Below, piece after piece: positions 5,764 through 7,279 of a DNA stretch of 7,279 bases. The stretch is taken from contig JAUWYH010000073.1 in the NCBI GenBank assembly GCA_030615975.1, positions 1 through 7,279 of the forward strand, read 5' to 3'. The number at the start of each line of letters is the position of its first letter. Position 1 is the stretch's first letter. The translations under genes and the position numbers were made by a program. Source of the stretch: Candidatus Aminicenantota bacterium. Its GTDB lineage: Bacteria; Acidobacteriota; Aminicenantia; Aminicenantales; Aminicenantaceae. The notes under the pieces were generated by a model. It ran no database searches. It was not told the DNA's origin and worked only from the letters and a program-made list of their open reading frames with translations.

Positions 5764-6756
5764 ATGAAAATTAAAATGATTTCTCAAAAGGAAGTGGCCC
5801 AGTCAGTAAAGATGGCTGAGGCCATTGAAGCTGTTAAAAAATCTTATATTCAACTTTCCGAAGGGAAAGCAGAAGTTCCCCTGCGCTCCCATATAAAAGT
5901 TAAAAAGCAAAATGGTGTTTCCCTGTTCATGCCCGCTTATTTAAGCGAGAGTGGAGCCATGGGAGTCAAGATTGTGACAGTTTTCCCAAATAACCAGAAG
6001 AAAGGGTTGCCCTTGATATATGCTATAGTTCTAGTTTTGGATACAGAGACAGGCAGGCCATTGGCAGTCGTGGAAGGAACGTATCTGACATCGTTACGAA
6101 CTGGAGCAGCTTCTGGAGTTGCCACTGATCTTCTGTCTCGCAAAGATGTTCAGATTGCCGCCATTTTTGGAGCAGGAGCTCAGTCTCGCACTCAATTAGA
6201 GGCCATTTGCACAGTAAGATCGATCGAGAAAGTCTGGATTTATGATATAAAACGGGAAAGAGCCAAAATCTTTGTTGATGAGATGAAAGCCCGTGGAAAT
6301 CCTATTCCCCGTGATATTTTTGTGGCTGACTCCCCATCTCAGGCAGTCTGTGAGGCAGATATCATCTGTGCCGCCACTACTTCGTTTAAGCCTGTCTTCG
6401 ATGATGCAGATCTTAAGCCCGGTGTTCATATAAACGGGATCGGCTCTTATACGCCTGACATGGTGGAAATTCCTTCTCAGACAGTGGTTAGGTCCAAGGT
6501 TGTGGTTGATTCTTTTGAGGCGAGTTTTGCTGAAGCTGGGGATTTGATCGTCCCCTTAGAAAAAGGGCTCATTTCCAGAGAACACATCCATGGGGAGATT
6601 GGAGAGGTGGCAGCAGGTAAGATTCCGGGTCGGGAATCTGATGAGGAGCTGACGTTTTTCAAATCAGTGGGAATCGCTGTTCAGGATGTGGCTGTGGCTG
6701 AGCTTATCCTCCGTCGGAGCGAAGATTCAGGTTTTGGTTTTGAAGTGGACATCTAA
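5764..6756 (+). CDS. Ornithine cyclodeaminase / mu-crystallin family NAD(P)-dependent enzyme
   Basis: A 330-residue member, usual length, of the family that includes ornithine cyclodeaminase, archaeal alanine dehydrogenase, mu-crystallin ketimine reductase and pyrroline-2-carboxylate reductases. Visible landmarks are MAEAIEAVKKSY (17-28), substrate-carboxylate Arg41 in VPLRSH, Lys69 in GVKIVTVFP, LTSLRTGAASG with Arg112 (108-118), the nucleotide motif IFGAGAQSR (134-142), and INGIGSYTPDMVEI (223-236). Canonical ornithine cyclodeaminase has a catalytic Asp after the Gly-Gly of the last motif (GGDCP). Here it reads GSYTPD, as in the mu-crystallin type (GASRPD). Imine reduction or amino-acid dehydrogenation is therefore more likely than ornithine cyclisation. 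The start is four bases after the flavoenzyme stop, with its own Shine-Dalgarno, so the two are almost certainly co-translated. Together they could oxidise one amino acid to an imine and reduce that imine to another, for example the L-isomer; this is inference. The stop overlaps that of the convergent tyrS. Confidence 0.85.
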   Translation: MKIKMISQKEVAQSVKMAEAIEAVKKSYIQLSEGKAEVPLRSHIKVKKQNGVSLFMPAYLSESGAMGVKIVTVFPNNQKKGLPLIYAIVLVLDTETGRPLAVVEGTYLTSLRTGAASGVATDLLSRKDVQIAAIFGAGAQSRTQLEAICTVRSIEKVWIYDIKRERAKIFVDEMKARGNPIPRDIFVADSPSQAVCEADIICAATTSFKPVFDDADLKPGVHINGIGSYTPDMVEIPSQTVVRSKVVVDSFEASFAEAGDLIVPLEKGLISREHIHGEIGEVAAGKIPGRESDEELTFFKSVGIAVQDVAVAELILRRSEDSGFGFEVDI

Positions 6757-7279
6757 GATTTTAACCTAAAAAATTTTCTTTTTCCTATTTTCAGGATCTG
6801 CTCTTTCTTTTTTCTTAAATCTATTTTAAATGCAATATCTTCGATTCTTTCTCCATCAAGATAAACCCCACCCTGGCGAATCATTCTTTTTGCTTCACCT
6901 CGGGAGGGAAGGATATTTTTGTCTACAAGCAAATCGACAAGTGAGATATCTTCAACTCTTACCTCATCTTTAACTCTTATTTCTATATCTTCCAATTCTG
7001 AGGGAACTTCTTTGTGTTTGAATACTCTTTCAAACTCTTGAGTGGCTTTTTCGGCTTCTTCTTGACCCCAGAAATCAGAGACAATCGATCCGGCCAATTT
7101 TGCTTTCAGGTTTCTAGGATTTATCTTGTTTTTTTTGATCTCTTTTTTCCATTTTTCGATTTGAGAGAGGGGCTCATCAGTGAGAAGCTCATAATAACGA
7201 AACATCAACGGGTCTGAGATGGACATGATTTTTCCGAATATTTCAAACGGGTCTTCTGTAATTCCGACATGATTGTTTA
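6753..7279 (-). CDS. tyrS: Tyrosyl-tRNA synthetase, C-terminal part (5' end beyond the window)
   Basis: Charges tRNA-Tyr with tyrosine in the cytoplasm. The frame stays open to the right edge: before the ATG at 7226 it reads NNHVGITEDPFEIFGK, then IMSISDPLMFRYYELLT. This is the region just after the KMSKS loop in bacterial TyrS, so that ATG is internal and the catalytic Rossmann domain lies outside. A helical tRNA-binding segment follows (KINPRNLKAKLAGSIVSDFWG), then a C-terminal S4 RNA-binding domain (SLVDLLVDKNILPSRGEAKRMIRQGGVYLDGERI), ending ...KFFRLKS. About 175 residues are visible, and the C-terminus looks complete. It converges with the OCD-family gene; the stops overlap (TAG on this strand at 6753-6755, TAA on the other at 6754-6756), leaving no room for an intergenic terminator. 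Confidence 0.93.
   Translation of the reverse strand, partial: NNHVGITEDPFEIFGKIMSISDPLMFRYYELLTDEPLSQIEKWKKEIKKNKINPRNLKAKLAGSIVSDFWGQEEAEKATQEFERVFKHKEVPSELEDIEIRVKDEVRVEDISLVDLLVDKNILPSRGEAKRMIRQGGVYLDGERIEDIAFKIDLRKKKEQILKIGKRKFFRLKS

Noticed and set aside
6753..7226. A stand-alone 157-residue S4-domain protein starting at ATG 7226
   Set aside because: The frame continues to the window edge with clear TyrS sequence (HVGITEDPFEIFGK before IMSISD), so the ATG is internal to a truncated tyrS.

Overview
The window reads as chromosomal DNA from a Gram-negative bacterium. The evidence is an outer-membrane beta-barrel protein with a signal peptide, Shine-Dalgarno-led genes mixed with SD-less ones, and moderate, uneven G+C (AT-rich at the left, richer in the 4.6-6.7 kb part). 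The gene set (bacterial PolX, a double-length ThyX, a LIC_10190-like remnant) would fit a deep-branching group such as the Aminicenantes/Acidobacteria side of the tree. That is an impression from protein character, not a demonstrated placement. No mobile element, tRNA, rRNA or CRISPR array was seen.

Left arm, minus strand (about 1-2950). An intact PolX (HhH + Pol beta-type palm + PHP phosphoesterase) is followed 19 bases later by a secreted AMIN-domain protein fused to a predicted outer-membrane beta-barrel. Directly after that gene lies a 66-codon open stretch with no start codon. It looks like the C-terminal end of a large membrane protein (probably LIC_10190 family) and is best read as a gene remnant.

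Centre (2951-3048). This short divergent intergenic region carries a good sigma70-type promoter for polX, a plausible one for the rightward operon, and an imperfect palindrome between them. Neither first gene has a visible Shine-Dalgarno sequence, and both predicted transcripts would have very short leaders.

Right arm, plus strand (3049-6756). Three closely spaced genes follow: a double-length ThyX-family thymidylate synthase, a DAO/SoxB-type FAD amino-acid oxidoreductase, and an ornithine cyclodeaminase/mu-crystallin family NAD(P)H enzyme. The last two could form an oxidation/reduction pair acting through a shared imino-acid intermediate. The right edge holds the C-terminal part of tyrosyl-tRNA synthetase on the minus strand, convergent with the operon and overlapping its last gene by 4 bases.

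The most interesting item is the ThyX. It contains two ThyX-like halves, and the active-site residues appear to be partitioned between them. The N-terminal half keeps the S-x-x-E-x-S-x-R-Y part of the signature and an Arg matching T. maritima R147. The C-terminal half keeps the Q-x-x-R-H-R part and an Arg matching R174. In homotetrameric ThyX these two sets come from different chains of one dUMP site, so the fused protein seems to have kept one complete composite site and lost the other.
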